A DNA stretch of 64,000 nt from Carex sylvatica. Lineage: Eukaryota; Streptophyta; Magnoliopsida; Poales; Cyperaceae. Positions within the stretch are counted from its first letter, which is position 1, and every line of letters begins with the position of its first letter. Location: positions 1-64,000 of the forward strand of contig CAXKVR010000273.1 in assembly GCA_964058845.1 (NCBI GenBank). The letters are read 5' to 3'. Below are positions 1 to 12,495 of this stretch, one piece after another. Under the pieces are notes generated by a model. The model saw only the letters and a program-made list of their open reading frames with translations, ran no database searches and had not been told where the DNA came from. The position numbers were made by a program, and so were the translations under genes.

Positions 1-397
1 AGTCTGACTTCAATTCCAATTCGAATTTGAAATAAGGTACAAATATTGTGTTAATTTATTTAAATGTTAAATAAATTTAATTTTAATAATCAATTAGGGA
101 GTAGATCTCGGCTTTTGGTAGAAGTAACATTTTAATTTTGCGTTCTTTCTGTACAATAAGCCTAAACATAATTTAGCGATGAATTTCCAAGCATAATTTG
201 ACGCCCAATTCCCCAATAGTTGCAAGATACCAAAATGAGGCAGAAGTATCTTCGATTCTCAAGAAACAAGTAGCAGTATTTATTGTACTTTGTGTGTTGT
301 GATCTGTTTTTTAATTGTTGTGTTGTTGCTTTATGCAAAGTAGTTGATTAAATGAGATGTGTGTCAGAAGTCATCCAAAATCTATGCAAAACATGTT

Positions 398-990
398 CTT
401 AAAATTTAATCATGTTTTTATTCCAAGTTTTTGGCGGTGTATGAATGGCATGTGACAGTGCATTATTGTTTAATCTCTTACACAAACTCTCTTTAAATTA
501 AGTAGTAGTTTGCGAAAGAGTTTAAACAACAACGTAAGTCTACTGTCATATGTCCATTGTTACACTGCATTAGACTTGGGATTAAAATATTATTTAATAT
601 TCAGAACATATTTTGCATGGATGCATGTTGGACAGCTTGAGATAAATTTCATTTTCTTTTGATTTTTACTATATTTTATTAGACACTAAATTTATAAGAA
701 CATGTTTTATCTTGGTTAGGTTCCAAAAAAAATAGTTCAAATTAACTTTCAACTAATAAAATATGTTTTTAAAATTAAATCATGTTTTGATCCCAGGTGT
801 TCGGTAGTGTATGAATGACATGTGACAATCCATTGTTGTTTAATATCTTACATAAACTCTCTTTGAATTAAGTGGTAGTTTGTGAAAGAGTTTAAACAAT
901 AACGTAAGTCCACTGTCATATGTCTATTTTTACATTGACTTAGACTTGAGATTAAAATATGATTTAATGTTTAGAAAATATTTTATTAGT
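398..990. repeat. Direct repeat pair, about 220 bp per copy
   Basis: Positions about 398-617 and 770-990 are two copies of one sequence in the same orientation, diverged by scattered substitutions. Both contain landmarks such as AGAGTTTAAACAA followed by AACGTAAGTC, then CTGTCATATGTC. No open frame runs through either copy. I see no gene in the first 2.6 kb. Confidence 0.75.
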
Positions 991-1174
991 TGAAGGTTAG
1001 TTTGACCAATTTTTTTAGAGCATATCCAAGTTAAATCATGTTCTTGTAAAGTGTCAAATAAAACATAGTAAATTAGTAAAATCAAAAGAAGTTGTTGTAT
1101 ATGATGTGTTGTAATTATAAATTATAATGGGATAAATTTTATGGATGTTTATTTGAGTAGATACCTTAGTTTAT

Positions 1175-2190
1175 GTTGCATGCACAGCTTGGTAACTTTT
1201 ATATGGATTAATTGCATAATTAGCTAAATTAGTGAATGTTGCTTGCATGTACACAAGTCGATCGGTGTTGTCCAGCTCTACGTATTGAATTAGTAATGGT
1301 AAACTCCAATATTATAATTGACGAATCACTACGAAATGTCAATTTATAAGAAATATCAACAAAACATGTTCACATAATATATAATCTTCACACTATCTTT
1401 AATTATGATAAATATGTATATATTTTGTTTACCCATTGTATATACTGCTCGGTAACTTTTATGTAGATTAATTGCATAATTAGATAAATTAGTGAATGTT
1501 GCTTGAATGTACAATTTGATTGGTGTTGTCAAACTCTCTGTATTGAATTAGTGATGGTAAACTCCAATATTGAAATTAACAAATCACTACAAAATATCAA
1601 TTTATAAGAAATATCAATAAAATATGTTCACATAAGGAGTGATCCACTTACAATTAACATTTGTAAGTTACAACATCTTATAACAATTCGATTTTTTGAT
1701 TTTCATAATTGAAAAGGTCCATCCAAACCGATGAACATGATCTCTATATTAAAATGTGCTTGAAGATCATATTTTATATTTTTTTTACTATGTATTAAGT
1801 ATTTTACCAAACTGTTATTTTTAGATAATTTTGGACCACTAGAAAACAACAGTTTTGTAAAATATTTAATAAATTGTAAAAAACTTCAAAAAAATAAAAA
1901 ATTTGTCTCCAAGCACATTTTAATATAAATATCATGTTTAATGGTTTAGATTGACTATTTGAATTTTGAAAATTACAAAACTAAATTGTTGTAAAATATT
2001 GAAACTTACAAATGCCAATTTTAAGTGGCTGGATCCATCCTCATATAATATATAATTTTCACACAATATTTATGATTCATATGTATACATATTGTTTACC
2101 TATTGCATGCACAACTTGGTAACTTTTATGTTGATTAATTACATAGTTAGATAAATTATTTAGTGAATGTTACTTGAATTTATATGGATT
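1175..2190. repeat. Three tandem copies of an AT-rich repeat, the second split by a MITE
   Basis: A block beginning near CTTGGTAACTTTTAT and ending near ATATATAATCTTCACAC occurs at about 1188-1400, again from about 1449, and partly from about 2113. The middle copy is interrupted after GTTCACATA (1634) and resumes at ATATATAATTTTCACAC (about 2046). The uninterrupted first copy therefore shows what the site looked like before insertion. Confidence 0.7.
1635..2044. mobile_element. Foldback MITE inserted in a tandem repeat
   Basis: The two halves are inverted complements: the left end reads GATCCACTTACAATTAAC and the right end is a close complement of it. The inner arms carry the words seen in other foldback elements of this window, such as TTTTACTATGTATTAAG and AATATCATGTTTAATGG. 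The boundaries come from comparison with the neighbouring uninterrupted repeat copy. The target duplication is at most about 3 bp or unresolved. There is no coding capacity. Confidence 0.7.
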
Positions 2191-2689
2191 AACTCTCCCA
2201 TATTGATCTAGTTCCGTACGAAGGGCAATTGTTATATTAATGAAATACACTTTTCATTTATCCACTGCATTTATCAACATATCTCCATCGGTGGGACTAC
2301 TGAACAAATGGGATAATCACTATGTAGCCAATGACATTATAGTTAAGGGGTAGCTAGGATTTCAAAAAAAATATATATCCAACAACACAGAAGTGTTCTA
2401 GCGCACTCTGAAAATGGTCGTCTCTAGTTTCTCCACCGCTACTCCATCTCTAACAATAACACTAATCCCCCGCCACCTCAACAACACTGATCGAGTGCTC
2501 TCCCTCGTTGAAGATTTCTGCAACTAACTCTCTATCTATATATTTTTAGGATTTTCTAGTTAGGGTTTATGGTTAGGGATTTTAGGGATAATATGGTTAT
2601 AGGGTTTAGTTTTAGATCTTTATTTTTTAAGCATTAATTTGTAGTTTTGGAGCTTTCTTACCCTTTGGTTTGTAATCTAATTTCAGTAA

Positions 2690-4290
2690 TGTCGGCCCAA
2701 TCATATTTTCAATGTACAAAAAGACTGAGAAGGATCACTCCACAACAGATTCATATTACCACCGACGGTGATGCTGGTTTTGGATGTAAGGATAGATTCT
2801 CTAATTTGGCATTTAATTGATTTTAATTCTTCAATAATATAAAATATGCAAGAAAGACCTTGCCTTGACATCCAATCATATAGATTTCATTTTTTTGAAG
2901 ATTTGCATCCATTCAAGACCTGTTAGGAGAAATGCAGAAAGAACAAAGGCTTGGATATTAGCTAAAGAAAAGCCACATGCAACTACAAAGATGATTGCAG
3001 CAACAATATATGATATTTTAGATGCCATCCAAGAAGCTGATTCCCCGAACTGTACTAAGGTAAGGCACCTGACTGAATAAATTAGTGTTTTTTTATTAAT
3101 AAGTTGTTTTATGTACACAAAAGTGAAACAATCAAATGTACATGATAGGGCCCCGCTGATATGATTAATGAGATGGCCAATAAGAGTACTACTGATTTGG
3201 TGTTACTGAGGTGGCCAATATCTGTAGGAGGAATATGGGGTCGGGTCCCTCTTGTAGATCATAAGGCATTGGACGAACTGGGCCTGGAACTCTAACTACT
3301 ACATGACAAATATCTTACGATGCCACTATCTTAAGGAAGAGCCTTGTGCTACTATATCAAGCCATGAGCTTTACATGATGACTATTTTCAGGTATTGCAT
3401 GAAACTAATTCCTAAAGGTGCCCAAAATAATATTGACATTGGTTTTCTAGACCTCAGTCCGCTTAGCGACACAGCTATTAAATATGCTGGTGAACATTCT
3501 CTTTTGTACTCGGCTGATACCTTGCTAAAGTTACAAGATAATAATCTTGTATTCTTACTATGCCACAAAGGTGTGTAAGCTACTAATTATACTCATGTTT
3601 ATTGTCTATTATTAACAAGTTTGTATTGATTTATTATTTTATTACTTAAATTATAGGGAATGTTGGAAGTTTCTAGTTATTATCCCAAGATAGAATGTTG
3701 CCTACTTGCTGGACTTAGTGCCAAATAATAATGACCGGGAGTTTTATATTGTTTCTCTATTATAGCAGTAAACACAATATATATAATTTAAAATGTTAAA
3801 TACTACCATTGTCTACTTCTAGGTACGTACCATATACTGACCTTTAATAATTCTAGGACTTTGAAGTCATATATCTCCCGAGAAGGTCGACACACATCGA
3901 GGAGAAGAGCACTGGAGGTCAGAATATTTCAGGTAAGAAATATTTTAATCGAGTATTCCTTGCAACTTATTTCAAGTTCCAACTGCACTACTAATTAGAT
4001 CTTGTTATAAATAATACACATTTGATCAGAGCCCCACACAAAACAATTTATGGGTGTCCGGGTATTATGTAATGAAGAACATAAAAAGGCTTATAAAAAA
4101 TATGCACGTTCTTTTTCAAAGGTTTGTGATCAATCACTTGTTTATATCATGCTTTCAGATTAAGTTCTTAATTATATATGTTATTCATGTATTTTTATTT
4201 ATTCATGTAGTGTCGTCCGTCCAGAATATCGTACAAAATTACACGAATTACATGACATTCATATCCAATGGTGTAAGTTCTTCTTGAAAT
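2690..4290 (+). pseudogene. Decayed Ulp1/C48-protease-like gene of plant transposon type
   Basis: Several pieces in order resemble the Ulp1-like proteins carried by plant CACTA or Mutator elements. A segment at 2920-3060 (ERTKAWILAKEKP) looks like the upstream conserved block. Positions 3303-3575 encode an exon ending LVFLLCHKG. At 3664-3745, WKFLVIIPR and NVAYLLDLVPN match the usual His-region block (HWxLxVI...YLLD). At 4032-4085, QNNLWVSGYYVMKNIK matches the active-site block (Q...CGYYVM). A last exon at about 4211-4287 (HELHDIHIQWCKFF) matches the usual C-terminus. In-frame stops, including one after VIIPR, and shifts between blocks mark it as dead. The catalytic Cys position reads Ser. 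The family assignment comes from block order and recalled consensus. Confidence 0.6.
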
Positions 4291-4825
4291 TATCATCAGT
4301 TTAATTATCATGCAAGTACTTGGCGGTGGAATGATTTGGTGCTGATATATTATTGTCTGTTGTTTAAAACAGTTATTATTTTTGGATTCTTGCATTCAGA
4401 CACTTAAGTAGGTGTTGGTTTTAATAATTATATGATAAGAACAGTTGTTAGTTTTTCAGTACAATGAAATATTGCACTATATATTGTCTGTATGTGTGAT
4501 ATTGTGAGATTTTTGGTTAATAATTATTGTCTACTTTATATATATTGTTTGTTGCATGGATTAATATATATATGTTGGAGTACTTGTATATGTATATATA
4601 TGTTGTTGATGCCTATATTAATTATTGATTAAAAGATGGGTATAGAATGAGCGCATGCATGTTTATTATTGCTTTACTAGCTGTGTTTCAAAAATGGCTA
4701 GCAAATATATGGAGGCTAGCCCGTAATATAAGAATAAATAATAAAATATAATAATTACATATACATCACCATCGGCTCAAAAATTACTGATCGTTAGAAA
4801 ACTAGGACCTTCCAATGTCAATTCA
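4291..4825. other. Intergenic, no gene seen
   Basis: AT-rich sequence with TATATA-rich tracts. I see no supported coding, RNA or repeat feature. Confidence 0.5.
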
Positions 4826-4833
4826 AACAAAAC

Positions 4834-5246
4834 CTATGTTACACGGATACTCCATATTGGGCCTCGTACCCATATCAGATACGTATCCGATACCGATACG
4901 CACCCGATATGGCCACGATACGTATCGAATATTTCATGTGGCATATCGGATGACGTGGCGTATCCTTCACACTTCGATACGGTCACCGATACACGTTGAA
5001 ATGCACTGATACAGCTTCTCTCTACCCGGATACGGGCCATCGCCTCAACCAATGAAGCAACTTAACTTTGTTGCTGTAACATTGTAGCTTATATATATAA
5101 CTTACTTAAAATACCTTATCCAATATTTTTGATATTTAATTTATATAATACAAATATCGAATTAATAATATATAATAGACATATCGTATCTGAGATTTTA
5201 AAAATTGTCGTATCACCGTATCCGTATTCGTATCCATGCAACATAG
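4834..5246. mobile_element. hAT-type non-autonomous element, 413 bp
   Basis: The ends are inverted (CTATGTTACACGGATAC and GTATCCATGCAACATAG) and are flanked by an exact 8-bp duplication AACAAAAC (4826-4833 and 5247-5254), the hAT hallmark. Many ATACGTATC/CGGATAC words fill the subterminal regions, as is usual for hAT transposase binding arrays. It carries no transposase. Confidence 0.85.
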
Positions 5247-5254
5247 AACAAAAC

Positions 5255-6243
5255 AGATGGTGCAAGTTGCAATCGGTTATTGAAATTCAACAGACAATGT
5301 TAATCGCATTTGGCGTTGGGTTCGTCAAACCTGATGGCCGAACGTACGCTGCAGATGGTATATTGATTAATGCCATCTAGTCGATAAGCAACAGTTCGGA
5401 ACCCAATGACGAAACACGATTGTAGCCGATAGTAAAGTGTTTTTCTCTAGTAGTGGTAAGAGCTGAAGGGGAAGCAAAACTTCTGTACAAAGAAATGGTG
5501 CGAATGGTGAATTGTTCTTCTAGTTATTTCCATTTCTTCTCTTTTAAATTCTCTATTTCCTTTCCTCCTTTTTTTTTTTCTATGTAAACTCAGCCAAAGT
5601 TGAACGGTAAATTGGGCATGTTGAATTTCCTTGGATTGGATAAAATCTGATTTAGATCACTCGATCTTACATTCAGATTGGTATTTCAACTCAGATTGTT
5701 TTCAATTGAATTTCCTCTCGGACTGTAGCCAACTGGTGGATCTTCTATGCTCTTCTCAGGTACGAAGAAGTGATGTGATTTGAAGGATAATGATGAAGGT
5801 TAAAGGTTTTGAGTGCAAAAAGATTAGGAGAGATGAGAATTATATTGCCCCCAAGTCCCAAACTAACTAACTTGGACAGGGTAGAAGTGTACTCGAATAT
5901 GTAGGCTTCACATTCCCTCTTTTTTATTAGTATGCGAGAGGATATTCTAAATTTATAATCTGTAATTTAATGCATAATGAAAGGCCCACTGGTAATTTGG
6001 TTAAAAACAAAAACAAAAAACAAAAAAAAAACATATATCTTATATCAAGTTTCGGTCAAGATTTGAGTCAACTCATTCGAATAATGGTTTGGATATCAGG
6101 TAGTTTCAGGATCGAATTCAGTTAGGAATCATTCGAGTTACATATTTTTTTTTAATGTAAGTAATAACATATTCAAGTCATTTAATTTTTAAATATGGGA
6201 GAATAGATTCGGACTATAATTATGACATCCGTATTATTTCATC
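5255..6243. other. Intergenic, no gene seen
   Basis: Mixed sequence with short open frames only. A pyrimidine-rich stretch lies at about 5530-5580 and an A-rich stretch at about 6004-6030. Nothing supports a gene. Confidence 0.5.
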
Positions 6244-6580
6244 CCTAGTGACACATATTTCAAAATCAATCAAGTATGCTTCAAATAAGAAATTCAAACC
6301 GTAAAACTAATCTACCTTACGAGTGATGGATTTACATACACAATTTATATATTTTCAAATTTATTTAGTATAAATTCAAATGGTAAAAAGATAAGGCTTT
6401 TAAGATAATTTTTATCCATCCATTTTTTCATTATCTTTTGACCACTTAACTTCATACTAAATAAATTTAAAAATTTATTAATTTTGAATGTAAATACATC
6501 ACTTGTAAGGTAGATCGATTTGAATTTGTATTCGTTATTTGACACCTATTTAATAGGATTTTGAAGTTAGTATCACTAGG
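6244..6580. mobile_element. Foldback MITE, about 337 bp
   Basis: The ends are inverted: CCTAGTGACACATATTTC on the left against TTAGTATCACTAGG on the right. Inside, CTACCTTACGAGTGATGG is mirrored by CATCACTTGTAAGGTAG. The inner arms resemble the foldback sequences at 44.07-44.83 kb. No clear target duplication was found. Confidence 0.6.
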
Positions 6581-7843
6581 TCTAAAATAACACCGATGTC
6601 ATAGTAACCAACCTCGGAGAATATCATGTATACTCAAAAACTTTGAAATTACGTGTTTTCTCTCAAATTCATAATATCATACTTTTCTAAATTTCAAAAT
6701 CACACAAATTTAACCACTTTATTGACTTTTTTGTTAAATATGTTTTAAATTTATAAAATATCTATTTTACATTTTATTGAAAAAATATAAAAAATATATA
6801 ATATACTTAAGGAAAATAGTTAGTGTTCTAATCGATCACTTGTGAGAGAAAAATATTTGACACACACAAGTGTATGCCTATATGTCATTGTTTACATAAG
6901 TAAAGAATATTTGCTCTTGAAAATCGATTAGTTAGAAGACATAATATTTCTCTTAAACATGTTATATATATTTTTATTTTTTAATAAAGAATAAAATGAA
7001 TACTTTATTAATTTAAAATGATTTTCAACAAACAAAAAAAAATTAGTTATTTTTTGCGAGTTTTTGAAATTTAGAAAATAAAATTCATTTTATGAATTTT
7101 AGAGGAGAACTACGTAATTTAAAATTTCTGAGTGATATCCTTGAAACTTTCCATTTAATAAATTTTAGCAGCGATGAAACGCAGTCGGGAATTGGGGAAA
7201 TGATTTCAACGGAATTAGATTACGGCTGGTCTAGCCGAAAGTATAGCCTATTTTACAGTATGGATCAAAGTTTTTAATGAGGCCTATTAAGCCCCAGCTA
7301 ATAAAATCGACCCGTCAAATTGGTTTAAAACCCGACCAATAAAAATGTAAAAATCCGAATTCAATTTCTCTTCACACCGATCACCGAACATGCAATCTTG
7401 CTAATACTTTCTTGGAAGATTTAGGCTGGTGCTAGCTGAGGAAAAGATCTACGAGATGTGCTCAATCAGAGGTACGGGAAACGAAAGATATTGGTTTTTA
7501 ACGAAATCTCTTTAGGTATTTGATTCTCTTCTGACTTTTAGTTCAACTTTCGTCAAAGTTCCAACTGTTATCGAAGTCATGTGAAAATCTCCTTTAAATT
7601 ATGCGTGATTTTGTGTATTCCTCCTAGGATTTAAGTAACAATGTAGTTAATTGGTCCACCAGATCCTTTTCACTAGTTATTTTTCCCTAATTTGTTGCTC
7701 AAGATGTTCGATTAAATCTTATTCGCCTCGTGATGACTTGGAGTTGATGGTTGATGTTTGATCGCTACCTTCTTTATTTGTCGAGAAAGAAGGGATTATA
7801 AGGCAGGCATTAAAGAAAGCAACTCTTATGATTGCCGGGGGGT

Positions 7844-7878
<35 letters not shown>

Positions 7879-8331
7879 GTGGGGTGTTTAAAGTTCATCC
7901 AAGTTTGAACAGTTTATTTTTAAACTACCCAGTACAATTCAGATCATGCATTAATTTTCCAAATGGTAGGAGACATGTATGTTTATAATCATAATTCTTT
8001 CCAATTCAATACTAACTTGGGTTAAGGATAATTATATGATCCTCACCGGGTTACAAGCCTTCTTTCTTAATTAAAAAGGTGAACTGGTTAATCCAACAAA
8101 ACTTCTGATAAACAAACAATGATGTATAAAATAATACACTCTACATATAGCCCAGAATAACCATTATTTCCACTGTTATGGAGTGAAAGGACTAGGAGGA
8201 AATTGGGCATATTTTTACAGTACAAAATAAGCGGTAATCTGAACATGTATTTCACAGAGTTTACATGGAATTGTATTCCAAATTTCTGGTTCATTTGGTG
8301 TTATGCGGAACTTTCTTTGTTTTATTAGGTC
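6581..8331. other. Intergenic with a poly(G) tract
   Basis: AT-rich DNA with a partly self-complementary stretch at about 6820-6945 (AATCGATCACTTGTGAGAG against CTCTTGAAAATCGATTAG). The poly(G) tract at 7844 is listed separately. The last 300 bases lie downstream of the dioxygenase stop codon and probably include its 3' UTR. No gene was recognised. Confidence 0.45.
7837..7884 (+). repeat. Poly(G) tract (34 consecutive G)
   Basis: Six G, a T, then 34 uninterrupted G at 7844-7877, then TGT and four more G. Such a run can fold into stacked G-quadruplexes and is hard to sequence and copy, so its exact length should be treated as uncertain. Confidence 0.9.
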
Positions 8332-10134
8332 TCAGATTTTCGTGATTCTGAGACTATCAATATAGCTCTTATTATTGGTTCCGCTTGATAGTAAAAAGTG
8401 CAAAAAGTCCTTGAAGCTGCTCTCCCTATACATCTTTGGGTGTTGTTCATCCACAAGTTCCCCTGCACTCTTCACCTTCTCATCCATGGGAAAACCGTGA
8501 ATACTTGCAATAGAAACCCTGTTGTTGTCACTATTCAGAATTGCTCTGTGCACCAAACTGCGGAACCTGCCATTGCTAAGTACCTCCAAGTGGTCCCCGA
8601 CATGCACATGGAGTGCATCTGATGGCTGTAGTACTGTCTTCCAGGCCTTGGTGCGGTGCTCCATTACCTCAAGGCCAGGGCAGCTTGGAAGAAGCAAGGT
8701 TATGAAGCCAAAGTCAGAATGTGGGGCCAATCCCTCGTTCACACCTGGCTCTGCTGATTGGGGATAGGAGTTTACTGCTAGAAATTGCATGCCTTCATCC
8801 AACTTTTTTCGTAGGTGTCTCTGGCGGAGACCGAGGCCATGGAGGATTGCATCTAATATATCTAGGGCTACTCTCCTGACTTCTACTGCATAGTTTCCCA
8901 TTTTCTCCCTAATAAAGCCAATAATTATAATTAATTAATGCATGGAAAAATCAATGATAATGTAGAACCAGTCTGTTCTCAGTACAAGGTTCCAGTTACC
9001 AGTATGTCATGACTATTGGCTTGTACAGTCGTACAATTGTCAAATTGTTTACACTATTATTTTGCCTGGACACTTTACAACTACAATATACTAGACAGTA
9101 TAGTGTACTTTTTGTTCCAAGTTTTAATGAAACAGGTGTAGCTTTGCTAAATGCTACCTTTCTTCTTCTTCCAAAAACTTAATTAATAAAACAGTATAGG
9201 TGTCAGAATTATTTATAAATGTGAATATACCTATAGTTTGATGGCTCTTGAGGCCAGAACTGTTTCCATTCATCTAATGGGTGGGCATAATGCTTCAAAA
9301 ATGACCTACATTTGTTGATGCCATCACTTGAGCTATTGTATCGAACTGGTCTTGTTATGTCAGATGATATGAACTTGGCCTTTGACTTGGGCGATGATTC
9401 AAAAAATTCAGACCCTGCTTCTAATGCTCCTTGCATGACAGATTTTCTAATCCCATGGTTTATCACCTGAAAAAGCACACGGTGTTTGGTTTAGACCACT
9501 ATATAGTTTCACAGGGTTGTACATTTTAGTAATTATTTTCCTTTCTCTTATTTTCGTTGTGAAGCTTAAGTATTTTGAAGTGGGGAAAGTAAAAGATAAA
9601 AAGAAGAAGAATATAGGAAGAACGAGCTATTTAATAGTGTCAATACAACAGTTATAGTGGTAGGGATAATAATGCAACATACGGTTTCACTCCATGTGTA
9701 AAGTTTATTTGATGCCAATTAATTGCGGACTTCTTCCTTTGTTTCCTTTTCTTTCTATCATTGTGCCTTCACTTGAAGTGCATGCCATTTGGCATAAGAA
9801 CCTAAATATTTGTTATTGTGATTATCCTATTGATTGTCACCTTTGTCACGTGTTCTTTTTTCTGATATATTTTATCACTGCAGTACATAAAGACCTAAAT
9901 ATCCAAATATTTTTTTTTTCAGATTATTCCAAATAAAGCAGTAAAACTAAAAGTGTAACGAACCTGGAAGCAACCTATGTCTCTGCATGCAGTGGCAATC
10001 TCTCTTATAACTAGAGACCTGGTCTTGTTTGTCTGATACAACTTGCTTAAATCAATCACTGGCATCTGCATGGGCTCAAGTTGCTTAACTGGTACCAGAG
10101 GCGGTACCAAGCTGCGAAATGTGGCAGTACTCAT
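8332..10134 (-). CDS. 2-oxoglutarate/Fe(II)-dependent dioxygenase (DMR6-like / flavanone 3-dioxygenase-like)
   Basis: Three exons, 10134-9964, 9466-9231 and 8908-8332, join in frame across GT-AG introns of 497 and 322 bp to give 327 residues, the usual size for the plant DOXC class. The N-terminal DIOX_N domain opens with MPVIDLSKL (24-32), and intron 1 falls inside GCFQ/VINHGI. The C-terminal jelly-roll domain has the iron ligands His199 and Asp201 (APHSDFGF) and His256 (SLVHRA), and the 2-oxoglutarate-binding Arg266 and Ser268 (RVS). GDHLEVLSNGRF is the usual block before the last His. Such enzymes are soluble and hydroxylate small molecules (flavonoids, salicylate, hormones) using 2-oxoglutarate and oxygen. 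The DMR6-like subgroup is inferred from overall pattern, and the substrate cannot be told. All catalytic residues are present and no stop or frameshift is seen, so it is probably functional. It stands alone among transposon debris. Confidence 0.92.
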
Positions 10135-10247
10135 AACTCTCCTTCTTATTCCTAATAACTCTCAATAAAATCAACTTAACAGTGAATCTTTTGTAAATAA
10201 GATGGAATGTTCATGCATGTATGTTTCGTAAAACTGTCACGTTGGTG

Positions 10248-10255
10248 TATTTATA
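10248..10255 (-). promoter_or_regulatory. TATA box of the dioxygenase gene
   Basis: Read on the minus strand the site is TATAAATA in the context CAACTATAAATACACC. It lies about 115 bases upstream of the ATG, which leaves room for a 5' UTR of roughly 80 bases. The sequence match and position are visible; function is inferred. Confidence 0.6.
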
Positions 10256-10644
10256 GTTGCTGTAGATGCAACGTACATGGAGACTTTAATGCAGATGGCG
10301 ATATTTCAAGTTGCTGTAGGTTGGATGGTCCAAGGGGGGATCCCTGGACCCACTATGGATATCAATTCCTTGTAGGGTCAAGAGATTGCTTTTAGTGATC
10401 TCATGCATGAGCCTCCGTATATTTGTTTATACTTGGCCACTGTCACCTTTTTTGGAGCAAGCCAACTCGTGGTTTTGTGAATTGGGGTTGTATTGGGTAA
10501 ACTGTCTTTGGGGCAAGGCAAGCCCACGGTTTTTCACCTATCCGGCTTTCTATAAATAAACAGTTCACAAGCCCGACAAAAATAATTCTTTATTTTCTAA
10601 TTGCATACAACATATGCTCGAAACTGCAAGGAAAAAATGATGTG
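10256..10644. other. Upstream region of the dioxygenase gene
   Basis: About 390 bases between the TATA box and a hAT element. It should hold upstream control sequence. I recognise no specific regulatory site and no gene. Confidence 0.4.
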
Positions 10645-10652
10645 ACTGCGTG

Positions 10653-11047
10653 TTGGGGTTCAAATGGTCGTTCAGTTCAAATCGAAGTAAAATGTTAAAA
10701 TCAATTTTTTTTTTCGGTTTTCAAAATTAGAATCAAACTAATTAAACTTATAAACTGATTAAGAATCGAATCGAACAAATCGAATTAAATTTTGGTTTGT
10801 TCGGTTCAAACCGAAGTAAATTTATTAGTACCATTATTAACGAAATATATTGTCATACACAACAATTGAAGTTTGATTTAGTTTAGTATGGTTTGGTTTA
10901 ATCAACTCATTATAACACTAATAAAATTAGAGTCGAACCAATATAAATCAATCGGTTCAGTTTAGTCAATTTTGAGAAGTCTAAACCGAATCAATCTATT
11001 TAAACCGGAATTTTCCAGTTCGATTAAAGACCGTTTGAACTCCCCTA
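10653..11047. mobile_element. hAT-type non-autonomous element, 395 bp
   Basis: The left end TTGGGGTTCAAATGGTC and right end GACCGTTTGAACTCCCCTA are inverted. The flanks ACTGCGTG (10645-10652) and ACTGCGTC (11048-11055) match at 7 of 8 bases. The interior is full of GGTTCGA/TCGAACC-type words, which suggest subterminal transposase sites. Non-coding. Confidence 0.75.
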
Positions 11048-11756
11048 ACTGCGTCCTATCAAAATACCAGACGTGATTTCCTAAATGGAGCTGGTATATA
11101 TACTATGGTCCTGCTCGGTAACGGATTGCTGCCCTTCAAAAGCAATTGAGAATTCTCCAACCTTTACTCAAAAAAACCATTGAGAATTTTTTTTTATTTT
11201 TTTAAAACCCTTGGCAGTGTCTGAGCAATTGAGAATTCTCATTTGAAGAATTCATATGATCGAAAGGAAGACTCGATGAGTGGTGTTTCATTTTGACGAG
11301 AATTGAATCGTAGGATGTAAATAATCGCTACTCTCTTTTCTCCTCTCAAGTGCTTTAAAAACTAATAAATTAAGTGAATGCTTTGCATTTCCATGGACAA
11401 CCATAAAAATAATTGTTTCTTATGGACGAACTGACATAACTATATCCATAGAAATACTTTGACCATTTGGAAATACACATGACAGATGGCATTGCTCTCA
11501 TTTAATTGAGCCCAATTAATTACACATGTTAATTTATTTGGAAGCATGTAGTTTGCGCTAATTAACAAAGTATTTAACATGCATTATACCAAAATGCAAA
11601 AGAAGTATTTGGCAGCATCCTAGTACTGTTTTACCTCCTATAAAAATCATGTAACACAACATCGTATCGATATACTCAAACACAAAAAATAGAAGTTACA
11701 AAAAAATTATATACCTAAAGGAAACTGATTTAGAAGCCTGAATTCCTGTCAAAGTT

Positions 11757-12372
11757 GGATGATCTTGTTCTCAAGCTCCTACAAGACATGTTTCAAGCCG
11801 AAGAAACGATTTGAGCTTTGTTTCTTCATCTTATGAATCAAGCGAGAGTTGGGATTGAATTAGTAAGCCTACAAAAGATAAAATTTGAGCAGCTTATAAA
11901 TATCAAATTTCAGCAAGAACTCTAGTTAAACCACATTTGATTCCAAGTATTGCTAGCTGAACAAGAAGTCTATAAAGAACTTTATAATGTTCTTACCCAA
12001 GAGGCTGCATTGATAATATTCACAAAAAACCAATTATTTCTCTATTTTCTAAATAGACCCCTCAAATAAGGCTACCTCTAAGGCCTGCATTCACATTTTC
12101 TTAAATAAACCCCTTGAATCACATTCACACTCATACATTACCTACACACAAACATACTAACCAAGACTAACAAAGGGTTTTCCAAGGATGAGATCAGAGT
12201 CACTTGAACTAAAGAGATCCTTTGCTGATTTGTTCTTAAGTTCCTACAAGCACACATGTTTGAAAAAAAAAAAAAAATTGAGCTTTGTTATGAATTACGT
12301 ATGTGCGAGTTGGGACTGAAATTAACAAGCCTCACAGTTTATAAATATCGAATTTCAGCAGCAATCCTGGAC
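11757..12372. repeat. Diverged direct duplication
   Basis: The segment at about 11757-11940 and the one at about 12222-12372 share ordered words: AGCTCCTACAAG/AGTTCCTACAAG, TTGAGCTTTGTT, GCGAGAGTTGGGA/GCGAGTTGGGA, TTATAAATATC and AATTTCAGCA. An A-rich tract at 12265 interrupts the second copy. No coding capacity was recognised. Confidence 0.55.
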
Positions 12373-12495
12373 TTCCTGATCAGCATGCATGTACCATATA
12401 AATCATGCCCTCATTAAGCTAACGCAGGTCTACTTTAAAGTTTGAAAACAAGTGACCTGTCTTTTGTAGTTTGCTTCATTCAATTTTTTGACCAA

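Noticed and set aside
2340..2372. Possible LINE tail (GGTAGCTAGGATTTC and A run)
   Set aside because: It resembles the 57-kb LINE tail, but the stem-loop is incomplete and nothing upstream matches, so it is not listed as a feature.
7758..7988. Poly-glycine open frame
   Set aside because: It exists only because of the poly(G) tract.
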